NCBI GenBank assembly: GCA_028753945.1
Contig: JAPNXP010000014.1
Location: forward strand, 434,001 to 498,000
Direction of reading: 5' to 3'
DNA: 64,000 nt
Origin: Hexactinellida sp. DTS-2022
Lineage: Eukaryota; Porifera; Hexactinellida
The position numbers and the translations under genes are program-made. Within the stretch, counting starts at the first letter, position 1. Each line of letters opens with the position of its first letter. Below, piece by piece: positions 30,159-41,800 of this stretch. The notes beneath the pieces are model-generated. The model saw nothing but the letters and a program-made list of their open reading frames with translations. It ran no database searches and was not told the DNA's origin.

Positions 30159-33100
30159 ATGAAGACCTTAATAATTGTATTAATTTCAACCTTGTTTGTT
30201 TTGACTAATTGTGTTGGACCAGAAAACTTTGTTATTGAAGGAAATGATAACTTTGTTGAAACTGAAGTTCTAGCCTATGCGTTCAATTTCGGTTCAAACT
30301 GGCGTGGCCCGTCTGCTAGTACAGTGTGTATAACGTACGAATATAATAGGACTGAAGTCGAACAGTTTGGAGAACCATCTGAAACCTTCAATTATATTCC
30401 ACCCGGCGAAATCAACCCTTTAGACCTCATTTTTAGCAACAGCTTTGAGAAATTTGAAAATGGAGAATTCACTTTCGGGATAATGGATGGTCTTGATCCG
30501 CGTATTTGCCAAAATATAAAGAAAATAATTCCAACGAATATCATTTGCATTACTGAAGGTGACCCGAGTTGTAACGGGATATACAGATACACTGTAACAG
30601 TAGGAGACAGGGTTGATTATGCTAATTCGGAAATCATCTTTATTGGCGGTCAGGCACCTCTACTCCGTGTCCTGGACCAAGTCACTTCGATAGATGCCAA
30701 CACCTACGAAGGGTACCTCGGTACCACATTCCAATCTACCGTAGACGGCACTAAGACAATCAGGATTAACGCTATGGACACCCAAGGGGAGCCTCTCGGT
30801 GACATAGTCTGGACCTTCAAGGCAGAAGGCAGCAGCACCGAGATTCCGCTCCCGGGCTCGCTAGCTGGAATCACGATAACGAGTGGGGCCGCGGGCCAGA
30901 GTCAGCTTGAGATAAGCGGAGTCACGCAGGTGCACATAGGGGAGTACATAGCGGTAGCGACTAACGAGCATGGGAGCCATAGAGCCTCCGCATTCGTGAC
31001 TCGAGGCGTGGCTCCCTTTATAACAGAGGGGTCGGGACAGTCAGGTTCTACCTCGTTTCGAGTTGGAGCGAGCAGAGCTGTTAACTTGGGAGAGACGATC
31101 TTAATTCGAGCGGAAGACGCACAGTCCGATCCCAGCTCCACGATAGCCTGGTTTTATTCACGAAGCCAATCGGGACCGTTTTCTGCCATCAGCTCCGGGG
31201 GTCCCTACTCTATCTCCGCTTCCGGCGGCGCTGGCAATGTCGGGACGGACTCCACGCTCACAATATCGAGTGTGCAGGCAGGGCAACTCGGGTATTACTC
31301 CGCAGTAGCAACTAACGAGTTTGGGACGCACACCAGTGGAACATCCTTAGTGGGTCGAGCTCCCCAACTGCTCAGAGGGTCAGGGATCGCGACCAGTGGC
31401 TCTGATAATATAGGAGCTTCGTTCAACGGCGTTATAGGATCCACGGTTGTTATTCGCGCTTTCGACGTAGTAGGGTTCCCAGACAGCAGCTACAGGTGGC
31501 AGAGAATTCTCGCGAATGGCGCGCTTCAAGACATCACCAGCAGTGGGAGGTTTATAATCACGAATTCTTTCTCAGCTGGCCGACCGGTATCGACACTAAC
31601 CATAACCGGCGTGACACAGAGCGATCTAGGCACGTACAGGGTGACTGCCGCGAATGGACTGACGTCAGATGATATCGCGGAATCGCTAGTAGGATCCGTA
31701 AGTACATGTGGCAGCGGCTCTTCGGTTACCATAGTGACTAGCGGTCAGCAGGTAGAAAGCGCAGGCAGGTTTGACACAAGGAATGCGAATAGTTTCAGTA
31801 TCATAGCGCGAGATTTGCTTGGTGTCCCTCACGGTACCGTATCATGGTCCTATTCTCGAATTCAAAATGGAGCTGTATCTCTCCCAAACAGTGCGTTTAC
31901 CAGCACAAATACGCCCGCCAATAGTCCAGGTACAATTTCCTTTAACAACTTAGCTGATGCTGCTTATGGGTATTATTACGCTCGGATAACAAATCAATTC
32001 GGGAGTTCCCAATGTGAGAATTTGGTAGGCAGACAACTGGCATTTCAAACTGGAGTTGGACAAGTCGGATCGGTTACTCTCATAGATGCTGGGAGCAGTT
32101 TAACTATTACTGCTCAGTTTAGCGATGGGTTTCCAATCGGGCAAATAACATGGACCGGACCAAATGGCCAAGTTATAACACCATCTACTCCTGGGTATAC
32201 GATTGCGTTAGGAAATGGTGTGAGCTCGCTTACAATAAACTCAGCAAGAGTTGGTACAGATTTCGGTAATTACATAGCATCTTCTAGCAATGTGTTCGGA
32301 CCAGTAACAAGCACTTCCATAGTTGGTCAAAATTCGGTTCTCATTGCACCTACAATCGATAAGGGTGACAGTAACGTTACTAATGGCATTGGAATAATCG
32401 GGGATTCCTTTCAGGCGCCTCCAGGACAAGTTGTTAGGATATGTGCCAATGATCTCACAGGTGTTGAAGCTAGTACAATACAGTTTTCCCGAATTCCGCC
32501 TGGAGGGGGTACATTTGTATCTGTGTCAGACAGTCCACCCTTTTCGATTACCACGGAACTAAATGCAAATGGGCAAACAGAGAGTTGTTTAACTTTCACG
32601 GTGGAACCAAACACATACGGTAGTTACAGGGCCCAGGCTTCAAATAGCGCAGGTTCAGATGCCGCGATATCTGTTGTCGGCCAGCCGCCCCTTCTCGACA
32701 GTCGGTTCACTGTAAGGAAGATTACGGCGGGTCAGAGCTCTACTATTGAGGTTGGGGGTCAGGTGGACATTGAGGAGGGTGGTACCTTAACTCTGACAGC
32801 AACAGACCTTGAAGGGCAGCCGGGAAGAAGATTCGTTTGGACATACAGGAACAGTCCAACTGGCCCTTTCGTCCCCCTGCCTACTACAAGCAATATACAA
32901 GAATTCGCCAATGGAAACGTGGGGTCCTTACAGATCACGAATATCGACATGTCTTTGTACGGGGAATACAGAGTGACTGCTACCAACGAGTTTGGTGTAA
33001 GCAATGCAGTGACAACAGTAGTGGGAGCACCGCCCGTCATACGATTCTCCACCGGAACTGAAACCGACGGGGAGGGAGAAATCGGACAGAATTTCGAGAT

Positions 33101-34295
33101 TCCCACGGACCGGCGTCTGCGGATAACTGCCTGTGTTATCGGAGGGTACCCCCCGGCCCCCGCTTCTAATTTCCAGTTCCGCGAGCTGAATGTCGTGCTA
33201 GAATCCGTGCAACAACCCGCGCCAAATGAGAACTGCTTTATCTACGAGGAAGGCGAGTTTGAGATCACCTGCGGCACCACCATCACTGCTACAACCCGAA
33301 ACTTATTCGGAGATAGCAATGAGCCTAGCTCTTCCATTGTGTTCCCGGATCCTACCATAGTTGAAGGCACAGCAACTTGCAGTCAGGGCAGTAGTGTTAA
33401 CAGGGCACAAATCGGGTCACAGCTGTGTTTGACTGGACAGACTTCATTCGAAATCACCTGTTCGGTGGAGAGAACTAATATTCCTAATTTCGCATTTGAG
33501 TGGCAGTTCAACGGGAATGCCATAACTGATGGTGGTAAGTATGCTATTAACAATGCAGATATAGGTAGCCAGGTACTAACTGTGTCAGGTATCAGTGTGA
33601 GTGATACTGGTAGGTATACGTGTACTGTACGTAGCACCTGTGGGGAAGTAGATGTAGCATCAACAAATGTAGATCAATATGAGTACGAGTATGTTTGTAA
33701 TGAGAATGTTGGAAGGGTTGTTTGTTTCGAGAGCTTGAATGGGGGCCCACAAAGAACTGTTGCAGACAGCGTTTGTGATGGAATGGGATTAACAAGACCA
33801 GCCTGCACTACATGTGATTGGGTTATTACTCAATGGACAGTTTGTTCTGATACAACTTGTCATAGAGGAAGAAGGAATCGAGAAGTTAACTGTGAATGCA
33901 ATGGAATTAATCAAGATGATGATCAATGTGATAGTAGAACAAAACCAGTTGGAATGGACAGATGTGGCCCTCTTGGCATAAGATGTAACCGTCCGTATGA
34001 ATGGAAAGTATATAGTTTGACCGCTTGTTCTGCGACCTGTGGAAATTCATTTCGTTCCCGTAGAGTTGAATGTGTATCTTCTATAACTGGCAACAGGGTT
34101 AGTGATGTTGAATGCAATGAACTATTTAAACCAGATGTAAATGTGCAATGTAACGTGCCAAGTTGTACTCAATGTTCTGATCTAATGTCAGCTTCACTAT
34201 GCGAGACTTTCATTGGAATTGTCGGGAACTGTAATCAACACCCTTTTTACGTCAGGAGTCAGTGTTGTGACACCTGTATTCGACTTGGGTTTTAA
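30159..34295 (+). CDS. Secreted Ig-repeat protein with TSP1 and PLAC domains (papilin/ADAMTSL-like)
   Basis: Intronless, 1378 residues. Signal peptide 1-18. A unique N-terminal region to about 165 is followed by about nine Ig-like repeats of roughly 110 residues with the periodic signatures 'LTI..V', 'G.Y.A.ATNE.G' and a closing VVG or LVG. In repeats 1-7 the two Cys of a canonical Ig fold are replaced by Ala, Ile or Val; only the last has the pair (ITCSVE ... GRYTCTV). The C-terminus holds two thrombospondin type-1 repeats (VITQWTVCSDTTCHRGRRNR and SLTACSATCGNSFRSRRVEC) and a PLAC domain (CSDLMSASLCE ... YVRSQCCDTC). Such proteins are extracellular-matrix components; no protease domain is present. 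The role is inferred from domains only. Confidence 0.82.
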   Translation: MKTLIIVLISTLFVLTNCVGPENFVIEGNDNFVETEVLAYAFNFGSNWRGPSASTVCITYEYNRTEVEQFGEPSETFNYIPPGEINPLDLIFSNSFEKFENGEFTFGIMDGLDPRICQNIKKIIPTNIICITEGDPSCNGIYRYTVTVGDRVDYANSEIIFIGGQAPLLRVLDQVTSIDANTYEGYLGTTFQSTVDGTKTIRINAMDTQGEPLGDIVWTFKAEGSSTEIPLPGSLAGITITSGAAGQSQLEISGVTQVHIGEYIAVATNEHGSHRASAFVTRGVAPFITEGSGQSGSTSFRVGASRAVNLGETILIRAEDAQSDPSSTIAWFYSRSQSGPFSAISSGGPYSISASGGAGNVGTDSTLTISSVQAGQLGYYSAVATNEFGTHTSGTSLVGRAPQLLRGSGIATSGSDNIGASFNGVIGSTVVIRAFDVVGFPDSSYRWQRILANGALQDITSSGRFIITNSFSAGRPVSTLTITGVTQSDLGTYRVTAANGLTSDDIAESLVGSVSTCGSGSSVTIVTSGQQVESAGRFDTRNANSFSIIARDLLGVPHGTVSWSYSRIQNGAVSLPNSAFTSTNTPANSPGTISFNNLADAAYGYYYARITNQFGSSQCENLVGRQLAFQTGVGQVGSVTLIDAGSSLTITAQFSDGFPIGQITWTGPNGQVITPSTPGYTIALGNGVSSLTINSARVGTDFGNYIASSSNVFGPVTSTSIVGQNSVLIAPTIDKGDSNVTNGIGIIGDSFQAPPGQVVRICANDLTGVEASTIQFSRIPPGGGTFVSVSDSPPFSITTELNANGQTESCLTFTVEPNTYGSYRAQASNSAGSDAAISVVGQPPLLDSRFTVRKITAGQSSTIEVGGQVDIEEGGTLTLTATDLEGQPGRRFVWTYRNSPTGPFVPLPTTSNIQEFANGNVGSLQITNIDMSLYGEYRVTATNEFGVSNAVTTVVGAPPVIRFSTGTETDGEGEIGQNFEIPTDRRLRITACVIGGYPPAPASNFQFRELNVVLESVQQPAPNENCFIYEEGEFEITCGTTITATTRNLFGDSNEPSSSIVFPDPTIVEGTATCSQGSSVNRAQIGSQLCLTGQTSFEITCSVERTNIPNFAFEWQFNGNAITDGGKYAINNADIGSQVLTVSGISVSDTGRYTCTVRSTCGEVDVASTNVDQYEYEYVCNENVGRVVCFESLNGGPQRTVADSVCDGMGLTRPACTTCDWVITQWTVCSDTTCHRGRRNREVNCECNGINQDDDQCDSRTKPVGMDRCGPLGIRCNRPYEWKVYSLTACSATCGNSFRSRRVECVSSITGNRVSDVECNELFKPDVNVQCNVPSCTQCSDLMSASLCETFIGIVGNCNQHPFYVRSQCCDTCIRLGF

Positions 34296-34840
34296 AAGTT
34301 GTATATTTGTGTGTTTAACTTTACTTTTTACTGTACAAGGCCCTTATGGTCAATGACACCACAGTATTATCTCTCTCTCTTTCTGTCTCTCACGTATTTA
34401 ATCTCTCATTGTAATGTAACAAACAAGTTATTACTTTGTGTATACTCATAATATTGTGACTTAATTCATACTTATTGGTATTGGGGGTAGATACAAATGG
34501 TTTTAAGAACCATTGAAAAGGGGTTTGGGTATAATATTATGGTATAAGGTTAAGGCACTAACCAAAATGTTAGTTATATATAAAGTACCATCTAGATAAA
34601 ATCAATTTTTTTTTTTTTTTAATTTATTAAAAAAAATTATTGTTAACCCTCGTCTGGCTAGGAATGTAAAATTGAAACTGAAAGTTAATTGAATTTCAAT
34701 TTAAAGTGAAAGTGAAAGTGGGGTTTTTCTATTTATACCTTTTACCCCAAGCCAGCCGAGGGTAATCACCCGATTTTCTTAAGAATACAAATTTTATTAT
34801 TTATAATTAATATTGACTAACGCTACAGTTTACAGAAAAA
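34296..34840. other. Intergenic with foldback at 34648-34770
   Basis: A poly-A/T tract at 34605-34640 precedes an inverted pair 'ttaaccctcgtctggct' and 'aagccagccgagggtaa' about 125 bp apart, a possible small TIR element. The interior has a short GAAAGT repeat. No gene. Confidence 0.5.
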
Positions 34841-36688
34841 TTACTCGGTGTTGACTTCCCAAAATAATTTTCGTTTTCGGATAACTAAATCGTAGCATTC
34901 AACTTTATCTGTTAATTCATACACAGCTGTATAAGGAAACCGAACTTCGAATTCTGTGTTTTTACCAATTTCCGTCTGTTTACACTCAAACTCTTTTGGT
35001 TGGCCATCATACTTGGTATTTCCGTTTGGAGTGAAAACGCGAAATTTAAAATTTTTGTTAAATGTACCTTCAATTACTTTACATTTCAAAGGCAATCTAA
35101 AATCAAGACTAGAGGGTGTTGATATTATTTCTGCCAAACCAATTCTTTCTTCTAAGTAATCAGGTGGCAGCATTTTGTCTAATTGTTCACTGACATAGTC
35201 AATAATCCTATACACCACATTATGTGTGAAAACTGGTATTGAATAGTGTTGTACCAATGGTTGGGCATCTCTATGTATTCCAACGTTAAAACCTAAAATG
35301 TGAGAATTTATAGCTTGTGCAAGTCTCACGTCTGAAATATTTATATTTCCAATTTTTGAATTTATTATTTCAATTGTTAAATATTCTGGAGAAGTCGAAG
35401 TAAGTATTTTTTCAATCGCTTCTTTGGAGCCTTCTGTATCCGATTTTAAAATCAGGCAGAGTGTTCTACTATCCCCTTTTATTTGGCGAACTTTTGGGAC
35501 ATTGTTTTCTACAGGTATTTCCTTTAGAGCTATTTGTTTCATTTTTTTACGTTTACTTTTATTTTCTTCCAACAACCATAAACTGTCTAAATCTTTTATC
35601 ATTCTTTTGGCATCCTTTACCTTTCTGATGCTAATGAATTTCAACCCCGGATTTGGAAGTCCCTTTTTCCACCCAGCAATTGTACAAGGATATCCAGGAG
35701 CTATTTCTTCAACTCTAAGCCCAGATGGTAATTCTATATTTTTGACTCTACAGAAAGTTTTTCCCGATGAGATGATTAAACCTCGAGTTACAGTTCCACG
35801 TAAGGGAAGTATGGTAGCTAAATCTCCCAAATGTCTGCTTTTACTTGTTTCTAATACAAAACCGAAAGCATTCCCATTTGTATCTGCCTCCAAAGATATT
35901 TTGTCCGATTCTAAAAGTAAAATACGCATTAATTTATCTAAGTTATAGCGTTTTAAAGCGGATATTTCAATTGAAGGAATATTCCCATTAAATTTAATTA
36001 ATTCCAATCCATTTTCGTGAATTTCTTCCTCAGTTTTCGCAATATTTGCCTCTTCTTTATCAATTTTATTCAACGCAACAACACAAGGCAAATTGTAATT
36101 ATGTATTAACTGAATCACTTCTCTCGTTTGTGGTTGTACCCCCTCACAACAATCAACAACTAACACAGTGATGTCATTAATTTTAGCACCCCTTCCCCTA
36201 ATACCTGCAAAAGCGGCATGGCCAGGTGTATCAATAAATGTTACGTCACGACCTTCGAAATTAACAACAAAAGAAGAGACATGTTGTGTTATCATTCCTG
36301 GTTCGTTTTCAGCTACATTTGTGTTGCGAAGTGAATCGAGAAGTGTGGTTTTCCCATGGTCAACATGACCCATGACTGAAATAATCGGTGGTCGTTTGTT
36401 TGTTATAATAGGGGGAATGGTAGGGTATATGCCTAATTCTTCAGTTACCATTTGTATTTCAGAATGAAATACTTTTGTAGCTAAATTGTATTCACGAATT
36501 TCATTGTTTATGAGGATGGTTAAAACTTTCTTGGGTGAAACGCCGAGTTTTTCTGCTAAATGCAAAACTCTTATGCAAGGTTTGTCGTATAAATCTTTTG
36601 GTTGAGAAACTGGTGTATTGTGGATAGATTTATAAATCCGTTTTTTAAGGAAGTTTCGTGAAATTATCAGAAATGATTTGCGATACAT
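34841..36688 (-). CDS. MTIF2: Mitochondrial translation initiation factor 2, copy 1
   Basis: Intronless, 615 residues. A basic, Ser/Arg/Lys-rich N-terminus looks like a mitochondrial presequence. Residues about 40-90 (VLHLAEKLGVSPKKVLTILI) match the IF2 N-domain. The G domain has GHVDHGKT (107-114), DTPGHAAF, NKID and a later G5 region, followed by domains II, C1 (KSDTEGSKEAIEKIL, HRDAQPLVQHY) and C2. Bacterial-type IF2 is a GTPase that places formyl-Met-tRNA on the small subunit and promotes subunit joining. A paralogue lies 97 bp upstream on the same strand. The roughly 220 bp covering G1-G3 is almost identical to copy 2 while the rest has diverged strongly. Confidence 0.92.
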   Translation of the reverse strand: MYRKSFLIISRNFLKKRIYKSIHNTPVSQPKDLYDKPCIRVLHLAEKLGVSPKKVLTILINNEIREYNLATKVFHSEIQMVTEELGIYPTIPPIITNKRPPIISVMGHVDHGKTTLLDSLRNTNVAENEPGMITQHVSSFVVNFEGRDVTFIDTPGHAAFAGIRGRGAKINDITVLVVDCCEGVQPQTREVIQLIHNYNLPCVVALNKIDKEEANIAKTEEEIHENGLELIKFNGNIPSIEISALKRYNLDKLMRILLLESDKISLEADTNGNAFGFVLETSKSRHLGDLATILPLRGTVTRGLIISSGKTFCRVKNIELPSGLRVEEIAPGYPCTIAGWKKGLPNPGLKFISIRKVKDAKRMIKDLDSLWLLEENKSKRKKMKQIALKEIPVENNVPKVRQIKGDSRTLCLILKSDTEGSKEAIEKILTSTSPEYLTIEIINSKIGNINISDVRLAQAINSHILGFNVGIHRDAQPLVQHYSIPVFTHNVVYRIIDYVSEQLDKMLPPDYLEERIGLAEIISTPSSLDFRLPLKCKVIEGTFNKNFKFRVFTPNGNTKYDGQPKEFECKQTEIGKNTEFEVRFPYTAVYELTDKVECYDLVIRKRKLFWEVNTE

Positions 36689-36785
36689 AAATCTATATTT
36701 TGGGAGAAATAATAAAGGGTAAGAATATTCTATGTGTAAAAAGGCATATTTTAACGCATTTTAATCATTTAATACAATTTAGATA

Positions 36786-38525
36786 CTACACTGTTTCTAT
36801 TTTATCTGGAGTTGAACTGATATTCCATTCCAAAGATTTCTTTACAGGAAAAGGCTTGTAACAATAAATCTTGTCATCTTCAAAACAATTATCGAAATCT
36901 TCAAAAGAAATCCCAAATTCGTTTCCTTTATCAATTGTTTTAATTTTAGTTTTTTTATGCTGCAATACCCTCGCTTTTCCTTCGAAAACCAAATTGTTTT
37001 TGCGAAAAATCTTGAATTTTCCAGATTTCTCAACTCGACCCGTGGTCACAACGCATCCAGATGCCTGCAATTTATTTGGAATCGCGAATAATTTCAACAC
37101 ATTGGCCTCACCAACTATCCTTTCTTCATAATTCGGATCAAGCTTTGATTCTAACTCTTCTTTCACATAATCTATAATACTATAGACAATATTATGTGTG
37201 AAAACTGGGAGTTTTAAGTTGGTTTTTAAGGTTTTTAATTCCCCTCCTAACTCAATGTTATATCCTATAACATGTGCTCCAATAAAATCAGCATAGATTA
37301 AATCGGATTGTATAATATTTCCAATTCCAGAACGGATTATGGATATATTAACTTCTTTAGGATTCCCACTGTTTAATAGATTTATTAAAGCTTCAAGCGT
37401 CCCAGCCGTGTCAGCTTTGATGATGAGATACAAAGTTTTAGTATCATCAGCGAATTTCCGAATAATATTCATTTTGTCTACTTTTTCTGGATTTTTTCTT
37501 GATCGTGGACTTTGATCGAAATTATCAAATAACTTCATTTGTTGAATATTACGTTTTGCTAGTTTTTCAGAAGAGATTTGTTTGAATATGATACCAGGTT
37601 CAGGTGATTGTTTCCATCCGATTACTTTGAATGGATAGCCAGGTTTTCCTCCGTTTTCGAAAATAGATTTATCAACACCCTCAGTTGGTTGGAAATGTTT
37701 CACTCTACACCATGTTTGTCCAGCTTGTAAAATACTCCCTACTTTTAATAATCCTCTTTCAACAAGAACAGTAGCCACAGTACCCCTGCTAAATTGAGTA
37801 TTAACTTCCAAAATTCGACCTTTCAATTCCAGATCTTCCATAGAGTAAAGTTCAAGCTGATTTGCTAGTTTTAAAATGCAACTTACAAGTTCATCTAAAT
37901 TCAATCGTTTTAGACCGGAAATAGGAACTGACATTGTGTTGCCCCCATACTTTTCCAATTCAATTCCAGCGTCCACCAATTGTTCTTCTGTTTCTTCCAA
38001 TTTTGAGGTATTTCGATCGATTTTATTTAACGCTACAATAGTTGGGATATCGTTTCTCAAAATTAAATCGATTACTTCTTGTGTTTGTGGTTTAATGCCT
38101 TCATTTGTGTCAACAACTAACACTGTGATGTCATTAATTTTAGCACCCCTTCCTCTAATACCTGCAAACGCGGCATGGCCAGGCGTATCAATAAATGTTA
38201 CGTCACGACCTTCGAAATTAACAACAAAAGATGAGACATGTTGTGTTATCATTCCTGGTTCGTTTTCAGCTACATTTGTGTTGCGAAGTGAATCGAGAAG
38301 TGTGGTTTTCCCATGGTCAACATGCCCCATGATTGTGACAATAGGTGGACGTAAGGGATATGAATGTAATTGTATTTTTTCACTTTTTTTGGTAATTTTT
38401 TCGTTAATGTTAATGTCCGTATTTTCTTGTTTAAGTATTGAGTAGTAAATAGGCCGTTTGAAAATATTAATTGGAAATAAATGTAGTTGAGCGAACTTCG
38501 TTGTTTGTATCATTTTGCTAAACAT
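36786..38525 (-). CDS. Mitochondrial translation initiation factor 2, copy 2
   Basis: Intronless, 579 residues. It lacks the IF2 N-domain seen in copy 1: the presequence-like N-terminus leads almost directly to the G domain (GHVDHGKT at 67-74, DTPGHAAF, NKID). The rest follows IF2 order: domain II (FSRGTVATVLVERGLLKVGS), linker, C1 (KADTAGTLEALINLL) and C2. Motifs look intact, so it should be an active GTPase. Animals usually have one MTIF2, so this pair suggests duplication with divergence and later homogenisation of the G-domain core. Which copy keeps the ancestral function is unclear; copy 1 has the fuller domain set. Confidence 0.88.
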   Translation of the reverse strand: MFSKMIQTTKFAQLHLFPINIFKRPIYYSILKQENTDININEKITKKSEKIQLHSYPLRPPIVTIMGHVDHGKTTLLDSLRNTNVAENEPGMITQHVSSFVVNFEGRDVTFIDTPGHAAFAGIRGRGAKINDITVLVVDTNEGIKPQTQEVIDLILRNDIPTIVALNKIDRNTSKLEETEEQLVDAGIELEKYGGNTMSVPISGLKRLNLDELVSCILKLANQLELYSMEDLELKGRILEVNTQFSRGTVATVLVERGLLKVGSILQAGQTWCRVKHFQPTEGVDKSIFENGGKPGYPFKVIGWKQSPEPGIIFKQISSEKLAKRNIQQMKLFDNFDQSPRSRKNPEKVDKMNIIRKFADDTKTLYLIIKADTAGTLEALINLLNSGNPKEVNISIIRSGIGNIIQSDLIYADFIGAHVIGYNIELGGELKTLKTNLKLPVFTHNIVYSIIDYVKEELESKLDPNYEERIVGEANVLKLFAIPNKLQASGCVVTTGRVEKSGKFKIFRKNNLVFEGKARVLQHKKTKIKTIDKGNEFGISFEDFDNCFEDDKIYCYKPFPVKKSLEWNISSTPDKIETV

Positions 38526-38842
38526 AAATGAACAAACATTATTTATGAGTTAGTTAAGAAAATTGTATCTGTTTACTAATTCTTATAAAAACTAAAGATT
38601 TACTAAAATTGGAATCGATACGAAATAATTTCCATTCACTTTGTACGGAATCTTAACAACTGGATATATCTTCACAGAATTACTTTTTCTCAGCACACAA
38701 ATTCTTCTCGGTAGTAATCAATACACTTTCATTTACTATTAAAATCCGTATACTACATAATTTAAACCTTGGCTTCAATCGGTTTCGCTACTATATATGC
38801 CTGTCGATTATACGTTATAGAGGCAACTATTGAATATACTGA

Positions 38843-41800
38843 ATGGAACAATTACATAATAAACAACATTTTTTGCATTTTAGTGTGGGGTCGCCTCAAG
38901 GACAAGTTATTACACCACCAACGACTTTACCGATATATTACAATAGTATTGGACTTGGTATTGAGTTTAGTCCGAAAAGTTATACCAATTTAATTGGATT
39001 TGAGAGTAGTAAAGTTCATTATATGACTTGTGGTATTTGTAATAATGAACTGGATGACCCTGTTTTGTTAAATTGTTTCCATTCCTTTTGCTCAAATTGT
39101 GTTGCTACGCGTATCCTTGACAACGAAGTGGCATGTTATACCTGCAAGTGAGTTAATAATTATTTAATAATTTATTTTATGGGATTAAGTAAGAAAAAGA
39201 GTGCTAATTAGTACAAATATATTTGTTAATTTAACTTATTATTAGAGTAATATTATATTATTGTTAGTTGTGTTTAATGTTTAATGTTTAATCGCTTGTA
39301 ATTCATTTTACCCAAAAATAGATCTTATTAAAGGTAAAAATATTTAATTTATTTAAGTTCCTCTAATTACAAATATTTTTTAATTCAAACACGAACGTTT
39401 TATCGGGAATTTTACCATAAAATTTCCAGCCATTTGCCCCAATATTAATTGCTAGACAACCCTTACTAAAATTAAATTGAGATTTAATCTGTTTAAGATG
39501 GTCATATTTCACAGTTTATAATACTTTCTAACTAATTAATAATCACATTCCATTTAGATAGAATACTAATTACGTACCGTATTGTACACAAAGTGTCTCT
39601 ATCGAGATCTAATTAAGGAGGCCAAATAAGGAGTTTTTCAGAAGCTTCTTATTAGATTGTCTATTTTTCTAAAAATTGGAGAAGTTACTCTAATCGAGAA
39701 TTTGATAAATTCCCATTTAATCGAATTGTGAACATCTTCTGATTAAGATAACGAATTTAGATAATCTTCAACGAAATAGTCGGGTAAGTGCAAAGTTCAA
39801 ATCAAATAATTTCAAAGAAATTATCTTATAAATAAAACACTTGGAAGTCAAAAAATTATAATTTCTAAGAGAGCCCCAGTTAATAGATCTTTCATTCTAT
39901 AATTAACAAATTAATCAAATTAAATACAAGCCTAGAAAGTGTCAAACAAACAAATGCAGTAGACTCTGTTAATACGAACACCAGGGGACCAATCGAAATA
40001 TCTTCGTATTATCCGGAAATTCGTATTAACCGGAGTCACTCACATGCATTTGTATAGGCTAGGGGAATTAAAACTTGTACTCCTTAATCGTGTACGTATT
40101 AACGAGAGTATGTATACTGTGTAAAGTTAATAGAATCACCTAAAGAATAATAATTAGTTTAATGAGAGTTTACACGTGCAATTTGACTCTCATTACCTTC
40201 TGTGTTTATAACAAAGTACAATAAAAGATAAGTTAATTGCAAATCTGTTTGCCTTGCTATGAAACAATTGGCATATGCCTGTAATTAAGGCTTTACATTG
40301 ATGAAACTATTAGACCTGATTAGGGCATTCATACATTATACTTCCTCGCCATTTGCTATTAATTCGATACGATTTATCTAATTAGACACCTGGATGTATT
40401 GGTGAACTTTATTCGTAAACAATGCATTAGGATTCTTCTCATAGCAATTGCCATAATAACAAGTGATGTTTGACCCAACAAAATTTTGTACACATTCCGA
40501 TTAGTGCAGTGTAATTTTAATCAGTAGAACCTTAACACGAAGTTAATACGAATACGTTAAATACAAATTTCCGGTTAATACGAACACTATTTCAGTCCCC
40601 TTCAAATCGTTTTTAATACAAATGATATTGGTTAATACGAATTCTGGATAAGGCGAACACATTTTGACGGTCCCCTGGTGTTCCTACTAACGAGGTTCTA
40701 CTGTAATTTAAGAGGCGAAGTTTATTACAGTAGATGTCGGATATAAGCACACCGGTTATAAAACATATCGGATATAAGAACACTATGTTGGAAAACGGTT
40801 GCCATATACCCGATATAATTTATGTCGGTTATAAGCACATTAAGTGCAGTTCCCGACGATGTGCTTATAACCGACATCCACTGTATAATTTAGTTCTGTG
40901 ACAAGATTGAATGACTCTCAATCACAAAACGATTTGACAGCAGTTGAAAGTAGACCAGATCTATTGTTACAATACCTGGTCTCTAGCAACAAACCGGAGT
41001 TAATGGAATGTGCAAATTGCGAAGAAGTAAGTTCTGTTGTTTACTACGTAGAAGGAATTACGTACTTATACGTATATCGGCCAAAAATACCACTAATGTA
41101 ATGTTAATGCAGCAATGACATATTATAACATCACCTTTGCGAAGGCAGGTTTTATATTGAAAAGGTGTTGGCCGCATCTAAATCAAAACGTTATCGAAAA
41201 TTCCTCGCCTGTTTGGATATAAAATATATTCCTAATCAGTGTATTATACAGCCATTTGTAAATATGCTCCTAATCCTGGTCTGATCCAATTTTCATCGTC
41301 CAAATCACAAATTAATGTTACGGTATAGGAGAGGATTCCAAAATTTCGCTTTCCTAAATTCAAAAATCCAAAAAGAGCATCTCGCGGTCCTATATAATTC
41401 CTTGTTCCTAACTTACATATTATATTATATTTCAGATGAACGCAGTAGTGTTCTGCAACACGTGTGACCAAGCTTTGTGTAACGAATGTCGTCGGTTAAT
41501 CCATTCAGCTAAGATGTTCGCAAAACATGATGTTGTCCCAGTGGAGAAGCGAGCGCAAAAACAAAAGAAATTGTGTGGTAAACTCACCTTTTGTATAAAT
41601 TTATTTATATACACAATCGATTCAGCTTAATTTGGTAACTTTGGTCCGAGGGTAGTTTGACCCAATTAACCAACAATATATATACAGTCAGGTTCTTTTA
41701 TTATGAACATTCAAGGGGCCAAAATTGTGTTCATAATAGAGAGACTTTATAATAAGCGAACTCTACTTAATACAAATCCTATGTAAGTTGTTAAATTGTG

